Assembly (NCBI GenBank): GCA_025936045.1
Contig: JAICUB010000020.1
Location: 1-64,000, forward strand
Direction: 5' to 3'
DNA length: 64,000 bases
Source of the DNA: Polyangiaceae bacterium
GTDB taxonomy: Bacteria; Myxococcota_A; Polyangia; Polyangiales; Polyangiaceae
The position numbers were made by a program, and so were the translations under genes. Every line of letters begins with the position of its first letter. Position 1 is the stretch's first letter. The notes below the pieces were generated by a model, which saw only the letters and a program-made list of their open reading frames with translations, was not told the origin of the DNA and made no database searches. Shown piece after piece: positions 18,987 to 29,571 of this stretch.

Positions 18987-19469
18987 ATGGTCAATCCCCA
19001 GATGGTGATGTACGAAGAGGAGTTCAACCAGATCCAGACGGTCGTGGACCGTCTGGTTCGGGAAGCGAACGCCAAAGTCGTCTTCATCGTCGACAAAAAC
19101 GGTCAACTCATCGCCGCGAGCGGCGAGGTCGACAACATCGACACCACCTCGCTCGCGTCCCTGACCGCCGGCAACATCGCCGCCACGGGCGGGATCGCCA
19201 AGCTTTTGCGTGAGAACGAGTTCGCGACGCAGTTCCACGAAGGCGAAAAGGCGAACATCCACATCCAGCTCGTCGGCAACCGGGTGATCCTGGTTGTGAT
19301 CTTCGACTCGAAGTCGAGCCTGGGCTTGGTTCGGCTGCGCGTGCGCAAGGCGAGCGACGAGCTCAACCGCATTTTCGAGGCGCTCCTGAGCAAGGTTCAG
19401 GAGCCGGGCGGGGACTCACCGTTCGCCGAGATCACCGACGAGGACATCGACAACCTGTTCAACGACTGA
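18987..19469 (+). CDS. mglB: MglB, roadblock/LC7 GAP partner of MglA
   Basis: This 160-residue roadblock/LC7 protein closely resembles Myxococcus xanthus MglB as I recall it. Shared blocks are VMYEEEF, AKVVFIVDKNGQLI, NIDTTSLASLTAGN, NEFATQFHEG and the C-terminal SPFAEITDEDIDNLF. MglB dimers activate the GTPase of MglA and mark the lagging pole in gliding cells. GGAGGC lies upstream of adjacent GTG (18984) and ATG (18987) codons; the ATG has the better spacing. mglA follows after 43 bases in the same order as in M. xanthus. Confidence 0.95.
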   Translation: MVNPQMVMYEEEFNQIQTVVDRLVREANAKVVFIVDKNGQLIAASGEVDNIDTTSLASLTAGNIAATGGIAKLLRENEFATQFHEGEKANIHIQLVGNRVILVVIFDSKSSLGLVRLRVRKASDELNRIFEALLSKVQEPGGDSPFAEITDEDIDNLFND

Positions 19470-19512
19470 GCATGCAACGTCGCCAGAAGATGAACGCTGA
19501 GGGTGCCCGGCC

Positions 19513-20100
19513 ATGAGCTTCATCAACTACATGGCCCGGGAGATCAACTGCAAGATCGTCTATTACGGTCCAGGTCTCTGCGGCAAAACGACGAATCTTC
19601 AGTACATCTACGAGCGCACGAACCCCGACGCGAAGGGCAAGATGATAAGCCTCGCTACGGAGACGGAGCGCACGCTGTTCTTCGACTTCTTGCCGCTCTC
19701 GCTCGGTGAGATCCGCGGCTTCAAGACGCGCTTCCACCTCTACACGGTGCCGGGCCAGGTCTTCTACGACGCGAGCCGCAAGCTCATTTTGAAGGGCGTG
19801 GACGGCGTCATCTTCGTCGCCGACTCGCAGATGGAACGGCTCGAGGCGAATCAGGAGAGCGTCGAGAACCTGCGGACGAACCTCGCCGAGCAGGGTTACT
19901 CGCTCGAGAAGGTCCCGTACGTCATCCAGTACAACAAGCGGGACCTGCCGAACGTCGTGCCGGTGGAGGAGCTGCGCGCGCTCATCAATCCGATGAACGT
20001 GCCGGACTTCGAGGCGAACGCCCGCTCGGGCACCGGGGTTTTCGACACGCTGAAGGCGGTGAGCCGTCTCGTGTTGAACGAGCTCCGGCGCGGCGGGTGA
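19513..20100 (+). CDS. mglA: MglA, Ras-like polarity GTPase
   Basis: This 195-residue small GTPase has the same length as M. xanthus MglA. It keeps the P-loop [10 protein letters not shown] (residues 19-28), Arg53 and Gln82 used in GTP hydrolysis, and the family-specific Thr78 in TVPGQ where Ras proteins have Asp. The base-recognition motif NKRD is also present. In its GTP form MglA sits at the leading pole and drives type IV pili and gliding motors; MglB resets it. The strong conservation and the mglB neighbour make a motility and polarity role likely. recX begins within its stop codon. Confidence 0.97.
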   Translation: MSFINYMAREINCKIVYYGPGLCGKTTNLQYIYERTNPDAKGKMISLATETERTLFFDFLPLSLGEIRGFKTRFHLYTVPGQVFYDASRKLILKGVDGVIFVADSQMERLEANQESVENLRTNLAEQGYSLEKVPYVIQYNKRDLPNVVPVEELRALINPMNVPDFEANARSGTGVFDTLKAVSRLVLNELRRGG

Positions 20101-20615
20101 CGCCGAAGACGCGCTCTCAAAAGCCTCTCGAGCTAGCCGACCTCGAAGCGGCGGCGCTTCGTTACCTGAACCGCTTCGACTGTTCGGTGCAGAAGCTCCG
20201 GACTCACCTCCGCCAATTGATTCGCCGTCGCGGCGGCGACGCGGCAGAGCTCGAGCGTCACCTCGAGGTTCTGCTCGAGCGCTACCGAGCGTCCGGCCTG
20301 CTGAACGACGAGCGTTTCGCGGAAAACCTCTCCGAGCGTCTGAAGGCGCGCGGCGGCTCGCGGCGCGCCATCGTGCAGAAGCTGCGGCAGCGCGGCATCA
20401 CGAGCGGCGTCGCCGAGGCGAGCGTGCCGCGGTCGCCCGGCGCCGAGCTCGAAGCCGCGCGGGCGTTCGTGCGCCGCCGCCGGCTCGGACCCTACCGCCC
20501 CGAAGCCGAGCGGCTCGAAAATCGGCGCCGCGACCTCGCCGCGCTCGCGCGAACGGGTTTCGATCACGAAACCGCCATTCGCGCGCTCGGTTACGGTCGC
20601 GACGACGACTTCTGA
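20097..20615 (+). CDS. recX: RecX regulatory protein
   Basis: This 172-residue, Arg-rich helical protein has the three-helix RecX repeats: [19 protein letters not shown], then [15 protein letters not shown] and [14 protein letters not shown]. RecX inhibits RecA filament growth. The GTG start shares GTGA with the mglA stop, so it is translationally coupled to the motility pair rather than to recA, its usual neighbour. The ending GRDDDF is typical of the family. Confidence in the family is good; how the coupling matters is unknown. Confidence 0.87.
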   Translation: MTPKTRSQKPLELADLEAAALRYLNRFDCSVQKLRTHLRQLIRRRGGDAAELERHLEVLLERYRASGLLNDERFAENLSERLKARGGSRRAIVQKLRQRGITSGVAEASVPRSPGAELEAARAFVRRRRLGPYRPEAERLENRRRDLAALARTGFDHETAIRALGYGRDDDF

Positions 20616-20666
20616 CGGCGACTTCTCACGCCGACGCTCGACCGCGCCGACGACGAGCTCCGACGC

Positions 20667-22292
20667 CTACGGGCAAGTACCGGCGTAGTAGCCGCGCAGG
20701 ATGTCGTGTTGTCCGTCCCGGCTCGACTCGTAGAGCAGGCATTGGCCGGCGGGCACCGTGACGTTCTCGTTCGGGGCGTACGTGGAGCTCGTCATCGCGA
20801 AGTTGCCGGCGCCGACGCGCAGCGCCGCGCCGCTGTCGCGACTCGTGAGCGCGAGGTCGCCCGCGACGTCCTCGAGCAGCGTCACCATCGGTGAGGAACC
20901 GAGCAGCTTGAACGCGACCTTGTCGTCGTTCGCGAACGGTTCGAGCTCGAGCACCTTGCTCGCGACGGGCTTCAGCGAGTAGCCGAGCTCGAGGTCGAAG
21001 CCGGGCGACGGGCTCACTTGCAGGTTGCCGCTCGCATCGAGCCCGATCGCCGCGTCGAGGCTCCGCCCGCTGTCGGGGTTCACGTCCACGCTGAGCAGCG
21101 TCGCCGAGCCACTTTTCACGCTCGTCGAGCTCGCGCCGAGCCCGAGGCCCGTGAGCTCGAGCGTGTCGGTGCTGCGATCGAATTCGAAGGCCCCCTTCAT
21201 GGCGGGAACGGCGATGTCGACGCCGTCGCTCGCCGGGGTGCTCGAGGTCACGTCGCGCTCGAACGCCTGCTGGATGAACGATTGCAAGGGGTAGCTGAAG
21301 CCGAGCGCCGCGAGATTGAGCGAACCGCTCAAGGTGCGCTGATGCGAGTCGGCCGTCAGCTTGACGGCATCCATTTCGGCGCCGAGCGTCACGCGGACGT
21401 GGTTACTGGCGGAGTCGGTGGCGCCGAGCGCGAGCTCGTTCGCGAGCGAGGCGCTGAACGTCGCGACGCCCGCCGCGCTCGTGTCGAGCACGAAGCTCGC
21501 GGTGCCGGTCGGGTTCGCGTCGTAGTCCGTGTCGTCGCCGTAGGCTTGTTCCGCGCGGACGGTCGCTCCCACGTCCAGCGTGAGCGCGAGGGACGTGGGC
21601 GCCGCCGTGAGGAAGCCCGGAACGCCGTGATCCGCGCCAATTTCGAGTGAAATCACGAGGGTGTCGCCGCCGTTGCAGGCGACGCGCGATACGACGTAGC
21701 GCTCGGCGTGCTTCGTCAAGTCGTCGATGCAGTCCTGTCGGTCCTGCTGTGCGAGCTCGGGCGCGTACGTCGCCAAGTCCTGGTCGAGCGGGCAGTTCAC
21801 GTCGGGCGTCGGGTGATACGTCACGGAGCTCGCGGTCGTCGACTCGACGTTGGCTTCGGGGAACACGTGCTCGTTCAAGTCGTCGAGAAAGTCATCGATC
21901 GACTGGTTGGCGTCGTCGGCGAACGCGAACGTATCGCTCGTCCGCCCGCCGCCGTTGAGGGCGCGCGCGATGAGCGTGGAGCCTTCGGTGAATTCTGCGG
22001 CCGCCACGGCGGCGTGGAGCACGTCCCCGACGTTCGTCGTCACGATCCGACGCACGTCCGCGCTCGTCAGCGAGCCGCAGGCCTCTGGCAGTTTCCCCAA
22101 ACCGCCCGAGCCGTCGGTCGCGCCGGCGCCCGCGATCGCGCCGGAGCCCCCGCTCGCGCTCGAGCCGCCCGCGCCGGACCCACCGCTGCCGCCCTTCCCC
22201 GCTGAATCGTCGTCACCGGACGAGCTCTTGCCGCAGCCGACCACGCCGAGCGTTCCGAGTCCGACGAGCGCCACCATACGCCATGAAGCCAT
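20667..22292 (-). CDS. lipoprotein with Gly/Ser-rich tether, unknown function
   Basis: This 541-residue protein has a lipobox VVGCG after a short signal, then about 40 residues of almost pure Gly/Ser/Ala that look like a flexible surface tether. The folded part is rich in beta-strand-like segments with a few Cys and resembles no family I know. The ATG at 22292 has GGAGG 7 bases upstream. It converges on recX. Similar tethers occur in the lipoproteins starting at 56577 and 61366 (minus), which suggests a shared style of surface display. An outer-membrane location is inferred. Confidence 0.8.
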   Translation of the reverse strand: MASWRMVALVGLGTLGVVGCGKSSSGDDDSAGKGGSGGSGAGGSSASGGSGAIAGAGATDGSGGLGKLPEACGSLTSADVRRIVTTNVGDVLHAAVAAAEFTEGSTLIARALNGGGRTSDTFAFADDANQSIDDFLDDLNEHVFPEANVESTTASSVTYHPTPDVNCPLDQDLATYAPELAQQDRQDCIDDLTKHAERYVVSRVACNGGDTLVISLEIGADHGVPGFLTAAPTSLALTLDVGATVRAEQAYGDDTDYDANPTGTASFVLDTSAAGVATFSASLANELALGATDSASNHVRVTLGAEMDAVKLTADSHQRTLSGSLNLAALGFSYPLQSFIQQAFERDVTSSTPASDGVDIAVPAMKGAFEFDRSTDTLELTGLGLGASSTSVKSGSATLLSVDVNPDSGRSLDAAIGLDASGNLQVSPSPGFDLELGYSLKPVASKVLELEPFANDDKVAFKLLGSSPMVTLLEDVAGDLALTSRDSGAALRVGAGNFAMTSSTYAPNENVTVPAGQCLLYESSRDGQHDILRGYYAGTCP

Positions 22293-22374
22293 AAGCAACC
22301 TCCGACTCGCGATTATGCCGGACGTGCTCGCGATGACGCACGGTTTTGGGCGCAGGTGTGAAAGCCCCGCAAAT

Positions 22375-22944
22375 TCAGCAGCGGCGGCCGAGCGGCAGCT
22401 CGGTGTTCGCCGAACCAGCGATACGGCGCAGCAGACCGCAGCTGCAGCCGGAACCGTCGGCGCACGCCGGCGAAGAAAGCGTGAAGCTGTAACTCACGGC
22501 GTTGCCGCCCCCGTCCGTGAGCTTCACCGGACCGAGAGTGATCACCTTCTTGCCGGTGTCGACCGACAGCGATTCGCTCGTCCAATCGTGACCGGTCGGG
22601 TCTCCGTCGAGCACGATGTCCCCGTCGTCCGTCAGCTCGAGCTCCGAACAATCGGTCGGCGCGAGGTCGTAGCGCATGGTCGAGCTCAGCGCCTGATCGA
22701 CGCTGAGCGTGCCCACCGAGGTGCACCCATCCGGCCCTGTTCGCGAGATGAGCGTGAGCTTCACGTCGACCTCGACGCTGTCGTATTTCCAATCCCCGCG
22801 CAGCTCGACCGTGTCGGGAGCGGGATGACTGAGCGTGAGCTTTCCGGCGTCCTTGCTGCCCCCGCAGCCGACTACGCCCAGAGCGACGAGCACCACGAGG
22901 CCGCGCCGCCCGCCGACTTTTGTGTGGGTCCTCCGCGCGCGCAT
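22375..22944 (-). CDS. small predicted lipoprotein
   Basis: The 189-residue product starts with a basic stretch and a hydrophobic segment ending VVGCGG, a good lipobox. The mature part carries several Cys near its C-terminus (CADGSGCSCG and a terminal Cys) and beta-rich sequence, suggesting a disulphide-stabilised extracytoplasmic domain. GAAGGG precedes the chosen ATG. It follows the tiny basic gene by 23 bases on the same strand and precedes the larger tethered lipoprotein. No family recognised. Confidence 0.72.
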   Translation of the reverse strand: MRARRTHTKVGGRRGLVVLVALGVVGCGGSKDAGKLTLSHPAPDTVELRGDWKYDSVEVDVKLTLISRTGPDGCTSVGTLSVDQALSSTMRYDLAPTDCSELELTDDGDIVLDGDPTGHDWTSESLSVDTGKKVITLGPVKLTDGGGNAVSYSFTLSSPACADGSGCSCGLLRRIAGSANTELPLGRRC

Positions 22945-22967
22945 GGCCCGGACCCTTCGGGCCCAGG

Positions 22968-23081
22968 TTACTTCTGTAGGCCCAGGCGGCGGCCGCGGTT
23001 TTTCGCGGCGGCCTTCGCCTTGTGACGGACTGAGCGCTTGCGGTTCGTCTTGCGCGGCTTGTTGCGAGTGGCGAGGTACAT
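22968..23081 (-). CDS. 37-residue, highly basic microprotein
   Basis: This short frame encodes 37 residues with 7 Lys, 8 Arg, one His and no acidic residue (begins MYLATRNKPRKTNRKR, ends RRLGLQK). 32 of 37 codons end in G or C, the coding bias of the genome. The next gene starts 23 bases after its stop. No Shine-Dalgarno sequence precedes the ATG; an in-frame GTG at 23105 would add eight residues. The composition resembles small ribosomal or ribosome-associated proteins, but I cannot assign it to a known one. Confidence 0.6.
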   Translation of the reverse strand: MYLATRNKPRKTNRKRSVRHKAKAAAKNRGRRLGLQK

Positions 23082-23172
23082 GGCGTTTCGGGCGATGCGT
23101 AACACGAGGGGCCGGGCGGGGCCAGGTCAGCGAGAACTTGGCCCGAGGGCCCGAGCCGTAGAAGGTACCGTC

Positions 23173-23436
23173 ATGCGCCAGTGTTGTGAGCTCTGCGAGG
23201 CCCTCGGGGCCGGTTCTGCCCGCGGACACAAGCTAATCGGCGTGGCCGTCGGCTCGCGCGACGCGCTCCTTTGCGCCGATCACGCCCTGTTTGCGCTCGA
23301 CTCCGACGTCGCCTCGATGGGCGAGCTGCGCGAGCTCGTCGAGTTCGTCGCGGCGGTCGAGCCCTCCCCCGACGAAGTCGCCGTCCGCCGCTCGTCTCGG
23401 TCCGCGCCCGCTCGTGGAGCGCGGAGCGTGCTCTGA
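23173..23436 (+). CDS. small Cys-rich hypothetical protein
   Basis: This 87-residue protein has a CCELCE cluster at residues 4-9 and a CADH later on, which could bind a metal. The rest is Ala/Val/Ser-rich with an Arg-rich end. GAAGG lies 7 bases before the ATG, and the codon bias is typical. It is divergent from the basic microprotein gene and converges on the next gene. Family unknown. Confidence 0.65.
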   Translation: MRQCCELCEALGAGSARGHKLIGVAVGSRDALLCADHALFALDSDVASMGELRELVEFVAAVEPSPDEVAVRRSSRSAPARGARSVL

Positions 23437-23457
23437 GCTAGGGCTTCTCGAGGGAGT

Positions 23458-24420
23458 TCAGGCGGAGACGACCTGAGTCACCCGGTAGTCGTAGCTAATC
23501 GACGGCACCGTCACCGACAACTTCGCCCCCGCGAGGCTCCCGGGCCACCCGACGCCTTCGACACCCACGTCCACCTCGACGAAGAGGAGATACACGAGCG
23601 TGTGATTGACCGCGAGTGACGTGCTCGCGGAGCCTTCGACGTCGGACTCGAAGTCGAGGTCGATCTGACCCGACTGCGTCTTGTCCCAGGTGAAGGTGGT
23701 TTCGTGCGCACCGCTCACGATGGTGCCGACGGCTCCGGTCGTTTGCGAGGCGACATCGACGCCGAAGACGGTGAGCCCTACCGAGCCGAAGGAGCGTACG
23801 AGGCTCGTCCCGAGCGAGTTGGTCCACCATTGGAAGGAGAACTTCGGCTTCGCGGACACGCTCAGCGTGCCGGCCGTCGGCGGATGAAAATAGACGCCGA
23901 CGGTCGTGAACATGCTGCCGCCGCCGAATCCATGGTCGGACGAGCTGATGGCGCTCGCGCTCATCTGTCCGCTCGCTTTGCTCGAGGAGCCGCTCACGTC
24001 GGCAGGAGGGCCCGCGAGCTCCGTCGGAATCACCACGTCGAAATCGAACGGCGGCACGAGCGTCGCGGAGATTTCACCCGCGAGGACCCCGCCGAGTCCG
24101 CCCTTCACCACGGGAGCCGCGAGCTTCTGCCCCGCGAGCTTCTCGTGCGACGCGAGCAGCGCCGCGAGCGCCTTCGCCTTCTTCGGGTCGCTCAGGTCCG
24201 GCAGCGACGAACCTTCGAGCTCGCTCAGTTGCTTCGCGTTGTTCTGCCGAAGCTTCCCGTTTTGCTCGAGCTCGCGCGCCTTGCGTTGCCGGAGGTTGCC
24301 GAGCTCCTTGCGAACCAGGTTCTCGCTGATGGAATCGGCGCCGCTGAACCATCGCAGCGGGTCGGGTCCCGTGGTCGCGCGTCGGGATGGCTTTGCTGCT
24401 CGTGACTGCTTTTTCGGCAT
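23458..24420 (-). CDS. hypothetical protein with coiled coil and beta-rich domain
   Basis: This 320-residue protein has a basic N-terminus without a signal peptide. A predicted coiled coil at about residues 33-70 is rich in Glu, Arg, Gln and Leu. The C-terminal two thirds are rich in Ser/Thr/Val and look like a beta-sandwich. GGAGG sits 7 bases before the ATG. A TATAAG at 24463-24458 on the minus strand could be the -10 element, but no matching -35 is clear. The lack of Cys and of a signal suggests a cytoplasmic or non-Sec-exported protein. I do not recognise it. Confidence 0.7.
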   Translation of the reverse strand: MPKKQSRAAKPSRRATTGPDPLRWFSGADSISENLVRKELGNLRQRKARELEQNGKLRQNNAKQLSELEGSSLPDLSDPKKAKALAALLASHEKLAGQKLAAPVVKGGLGGVLAGEISATLVPPFDFDVVIPTELAGPPADVSGSSSKASGQMSASAISSSDHGFGGGSMFTTVGVYFHPPTAGTLSVSAKPKFSFQWWTNSLGTSLVRSFGSVGLTVFGVDVASQTTGAVGTIVSGAHETTFTWDKTQSGQIDLDFESDVEGSASTSLAVNHTLVYLLFVEVDVGVEGVGWPGSLAGAKLSVTVPSISYDYRVTQVVSA

Positions 24421-24600
24421 GTGTTCCGCCTCCGGTTGCTGCTCGTGTGAAGAACGCCCTTATACTTCAGAGTCCGTTCGCGCCGGCATCGGCGTGAGCC
24501 TTCGCCGTGCCGCGTGCGCCCGCACGAGGGTCGCGGGGGACGTTGCGCGCCGTCTAGCGTTGGATCGCGACGGCGCGTACACTCCGCGCCCGAGCTCCCC

Positions 24601-24687
24601 GGAGGAGTGGCCGAGCGGTTTAAGGCACCGGTTTTGAAAACCGGCGTAGTCGAAAGGCTACCGTGGGTTCGAATCCCTCCTCCTCCG
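24601..24687 (+). tRNA. tRNA-Ser (anticodon UGA)
   Basis: The acceptor arm GGAGGAG pairs with CTCCTCC (24680-24686), with G as discriminator. The D-arm GCCGAGCGGTTTAAGGC, the anticodon stem-loop ACCGGTTTTGAAAACCGGC with TGA, and a long variable arm (GTAGTC/GGCTAC) define a class II serine tRNA. The T-arm has TTCGAAT with GTGGG/CCCTC, which leaves one U-U mismatch. CCA is not encoded in full (GCA follows). It reads UCA and, by wobble, other UCN codons. Confidence 0.95.
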
Positions 24688-24722
24688 CAGCACCCTATTT
24701 CAACCGGCCGCGGCTGAGTGAT

Positions 24723-24740
24723 GCGGGTGCGCGCACCCGC
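24723..24740. terminator. 18-base perfect palindrome after the tRNA
   Basis: GCGGGTGCGCGCACCCGC is a perfect palindrome 36 bases after the tRNA 3' end. It could form a 7-bp hairpin with a tetraloop and help terminate the tRNA transcript. There is no U-tract, so this is tentative. Confidence 0.35.
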
Positions 24741-24875
24741 GCCCCAGTGTGGCGCGCGGACCCGGCGAATGCATCCGTATCGAGCCTCTCAGCGACGTTC
24801 GAGGGTGGCACCGCTCTTGCGAGGTGACGGTGATAATTCCCCACCATCCAACGGAGAGAAGCAGAGGACCTCGTC

Positions 24876-25364
24876 ATGAAAGCGCTGAAGAACTGCACCT
24901 TTGCGGTCGCCCTGGGTCTCGGACTCGCCTTCGCTACGCCCGCGCATGCGCAGGCGCGCGTGGATACCGTCGAATACACGGGTCCTGATCGCGGGCTCCT
25001 TCACTCGGGTGTTTGGACACTCGGTCTCTCCTACGTGCCCGCGCTGGTCGTCGGCATCGAGAGCACGCTGCCGGAGGATCGTTACCTCTTCGCGCCCGTG
25101 GCAGGTCCGTGGATCGACTTCGCCAAACGCGACTGCCCGACGTGCAACCACGAGCAGTTGAACAAGGTACTGCTCGTCACCGACGGCATCATCCAGGGCG
25201 TCGGCGCGCTCGAAATCGTCGGCTCGTTCTTCTTCGTCGAGCACACGACCGTGTCGCGAACGGCGAGCGACGACTCCGACGCGCCGAAGAGCAACTTCCA
25301 ACTCCACGTCGTGCCGACGCGCGTGGCCGGGTCTTACGGCCTCGCCGCGATCGGCAAGTTCTAA
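24876..25364 (+). CDS. small exported protein of unknown function
   Basis: This 162-residue protein has a clear Sec signal (MKALKNCTF then GLGLAFATPAHAQA). The mature part has two weakly hydrophobic segments, a CPTC pair and a C-terminus suggestive of a short beta-barrel or membrane-associated protein. It is followed after 31 bases by a 49-residue micro-membrane protein, so the two probably share a transcript. No family recognised. Confidence 0.72.
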   Translation: MKALKNCTFAVALGLGLAFATPAHAQARVDTVEYTGPDRGLLHSGVWTLGLSYVPALVVGIESTLPEDRYLFAPVAGPWIDFAKRDCPTCNHEQLNKVLLVTDGIIQGVGALEIVGSFFFVEHTTVSRTASDDSDAPKSNFQLHVVPTRVAGSYGLAAIGKF

Positions 25365-25395
25365 GCACTCGGCGGATGCCGAAAGGAGAACAGTC

Positions 25396-25545
25396 ATGCT
25401 GACTCTGCTCGTGGTCCTGCTCCTGATCGCCGCGCTTTTCTCGGTCCCGGCGTGGCCCTACAGCCGCGGCTGGGGCTACTACCCGAGCGGCGGGCTCGGG
25501 CTCGTCGCTATCGTCATCTTGATCCTGCTGTTCGTCCGCAGCTGA
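25396..25545 (+). CDS. DUF3309-like 49-residue membrane microprotein
   Basis: The frame begins MLTLLVVLLLIAALFSVPAW and has a short turn with aromatic and Pro residues (PYSRGWGYYPSGG), then a second hydrophobic helix LGLVAIVILILLFVRS. That two-helix layout with WPYSRGWGYYPSG is the pattern of the DUF3309 family. AAGGAG lies 7 bases before the ATG. Proteins of this kind are common in proteobacteria near stress genes; the role is unknown. Confidence 0.82.
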   Translation: MLTLLVVLLLIAALFSVPAWPYSRGWGYYPSGGLGLVAIVILILLFVRS

Positions 25546-25558
25546 CGGCGAATTCAGC

Positions 25559-26299
25559 TCACGCGAGGAGCGTGCGAAGGAGGGTGTCGAGCCAGCGATC
25601 CGTCTTGGTTTCGAAGCGCGGCATGAAGCGGGCGGTGTCGCGCCGGATGCGCTCGGCGCCGCCGGCACCCAGGGCGCCGCGCACGTAGTCGGCGTCGGCG
25701 GCGAGCCATGCGTCGATGTCCGATGCGTCGAGCTCCACGTGGAACTGAATGCCGAATTGGCGGCGTCCGAGCCGAAACATCTGATTTTCGCAGGCGAGCG
25801 TCGAGGCAAGCAAGGTCGCGCCGCGCGGGAGATCGAAGGTATCGCCGTGCCAATGCAGCATGAGCTCCGCTGGATCGAGGCCAGCGAGCACCGGCTCCTC
25901 GTCGGGCGCGCGCACGAAGTGCACGGCGCCCCAACCGACTTCGCGCGTCGGGCGCGATGGGTCGCCCGTTACGTTCGGGTAAACGCGAGCGCCGGCCGCC
26001 GCCGCGAGGAGCTGCGCGCCGAGGCACACGCCGAGCGTCGGGAAATCACGCGCGACTGCAGAGCGAAGAAGCTCGAGCTCGGCCGCGAGAAACGGATAGC
26101 GCGGATCGTTCGCGTCCGAAACGCCGAGCGGTGCGCCCATGACCACGAGCAGGTCCGCCTCCTCGAGCGCCGGAACGAGAGCGCCCGCAAAGAGCTCACG
26201 CCGGTCCATTTGGATGCCGGCGCGCGCGAGTGCCGTCCCGATGCGAGCCGGTCCCTCGTGCGGAACGTGTTGCAACACGGCTGCTCGCATGCGCGCCAT
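25559..26299 (-). CDS. class I glutamine amidotransferase-like protein
   Basis: This 246-residue protein has the class I GATase fold. The nucleophile Cys92 is in GVCLGAQLLA, and the His/Glu of the triad are in GIQFHVE. It resembles the stand-alone GMP-synthase-like amidotransferases (YfeJ/GuaA-like) used on small amines or for gamma-glutamyl hydrolysis. No synthetase domain is fused or adjacent. The ATG at 26299 and an internal ATG at 26290 are both possible starts. It lies downstream of the RNase/PilZ operon but is separated by 82 bases, so it may be independently expressed. Confidence 0.87.
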   Translation of the reverse strand: MARMRAAVLQHVPHEGPARIGTALARAGIQMDRRELFAGALVPALEEADLLVVMGAPLGVSDANDPRYPFLAAELELLRSAVARDFPTLGVCLGAQLLAAAAGARVYPNVTGDPSRPTREVGWGAVHFVRAPDEEPVLAGLDPAELMLHWHGDTFDLPRGATLLASTLACENQMFRLGRRQFGIQFHVELDASDIDAWLAADADYVRGALGAGGAERIRRDTARFMPRFETKTDRWLDTLLRTLLA

Positions 26300-26381
26300 G
26301 CTCGCACGAGCGCGCGCGCACCTTCAACGCCCCTCGCGCACTACGGCCGTAGGTGCCGCCCGCGCTTCACTCCCGAACGTT

Positions 26382-26771
26382 TCAGGTCTTGTACGTGGCG
26401 AGACCGACGTAGCGGAGCACGCGTGTGCAGGCGGCGGTGCGCGTGGTGCCGTTGCACGCATGCTCGCCTTGAAAGCGCGCGGCCTTGCTGCGCAACGCCG
26501 CGAGGATCTGCTGCGTCACGTCGTGTCCGCCTCCCGTACAGGTCGTATCGAGGCACGGCAAATCGAACAGCGCGGGCGCGTGCGCGACGGCGACGTGCTT
26601 CACGTGCACCGTTTCCGGTACGGACGCACCGGCGCGCGTCTCCTCGAGCTCGAGCTTCAGAGTCGCAAGGGTCGGAACTTCTGCGAGTAGGCGGGGCGAG
26701 CGATCTTCGCGCTGCCGGCGTTCAGCGGCCGCTTGGGATGCTTCGGTCGAGCGCGAACGGAAAGATGCCAT
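26382..26771 (-). CDS. conserved-looking hypothetical protein
   Basis: This 129-residue protein has a charged, disordered N-terminus to about residue 30. A compact domain with five Cys follows (CLDTTCTGGGHD, ACNGT, AACTR). GAGGAA precedes the ATG. It follows the PilZ gene by 12 bases, so it is the third gene of the RNase E/G operon. The Cys-rich CLDTTC pattern could bind metal or form disulphides. I do not know the family. Confidence 0.65.
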   Translation of the reverse strand: MASFRSRSTEASQAAAERRQREDRSPRLLAEVPTLATLKLELEETRAGASVPETVHVKHVAVAHAPALFDLPCLDTTCTGGGHDVTQQILAALRSKAARFQGEHACNGTTRTAACTRVLRYVGLATYKT

Positions 26772-26783
26772 GCGTTCCTCGTC

Positions 26784-27137
26784 CTACCTTTGCACGACCA
26801 GGAGCTGTTCCATGAGCCGTTTCGAGTACCCGCGGAGCTCCTTGAATGCAACCCCCATACCCGCCGGGTTCGTCTCGACGCGCACAACGACCCCCACGCC
26901 CTCGATCGTCTCCACGCCGTCGAGTACGACCGAGAACTTGAGGTTGACCTCGGTTCCGATTGGTAAAGGCGAGTCGGTGCGGACGAACGCTCCCGAGCCG
27001 GAAACGTTCGTCACGTACTCGCGCACGAAATCCTCGAAGGACGAAAATTGCTTGTTGATCGTGAGGCGCGGCAGATGCCGGCGCTCCGCGTGTTCCGCGT
27101 CGGTGGCCGTCGGCTTGACGTCGCGTTCGTCCGTCAC
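26784..27137 (-). CDS. PilZ-domain c-di-GMP receptor
   Basis: This 117-residue single-domain PilZ protein has both halves of the ligand motif: RHLPR (RxxxR) near residue 20 and NVSGSG (N/DxSxxG) near residue 46. It therefore probably binds c-di-GMP. The sequence around GAFVRTDSPLPIGTEVNLKF is like the PilZ proteins found in many copies in myxobacteria. The GTG at 27137 has GGAAG about 8 bases upstream; a GTG at 27146, overlapping the RNase stop by GTGA, is the alternative. Position right behind RNase E/G implies co-expression. Confidence 0.88.
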   Translation of the reverse strand: MTDERDVKPTATDAEHAERRHLPRLTINKQFSSFEDFVREYVTNVSGSGAFVRTDSPLPIGTEVNLKFSVVLDGVETIEGVGVVVRVETNPAGMGVAFKELRGYSKRLMEQLLVVQR

Positions 27138-27142
27138 TCGCG

Positions 27143-29335
<2,193 letters not shown>

Positions 29336-29571
29336 GGCTAGTAAAAATCTGGCGACGGTGGACGCGACCTCGGCTCCCCACCCATGGGGTGCCGGCTGCG
29401 CGCCTCGTCTGACTTCGGACATATCATGCGGCCCGGCCGCGGCGCCCGTCACGAGTCAAAATACTCAACAATCCCCGGATTTTATACTCCGCCGCTCGGG
29501 GCTGCCGTGATGTCGAAAGCCGCCCCGCCCCAGCTCTGAAGCTGCTAAGCGTCTGAGCCCGCCGAGGACCC

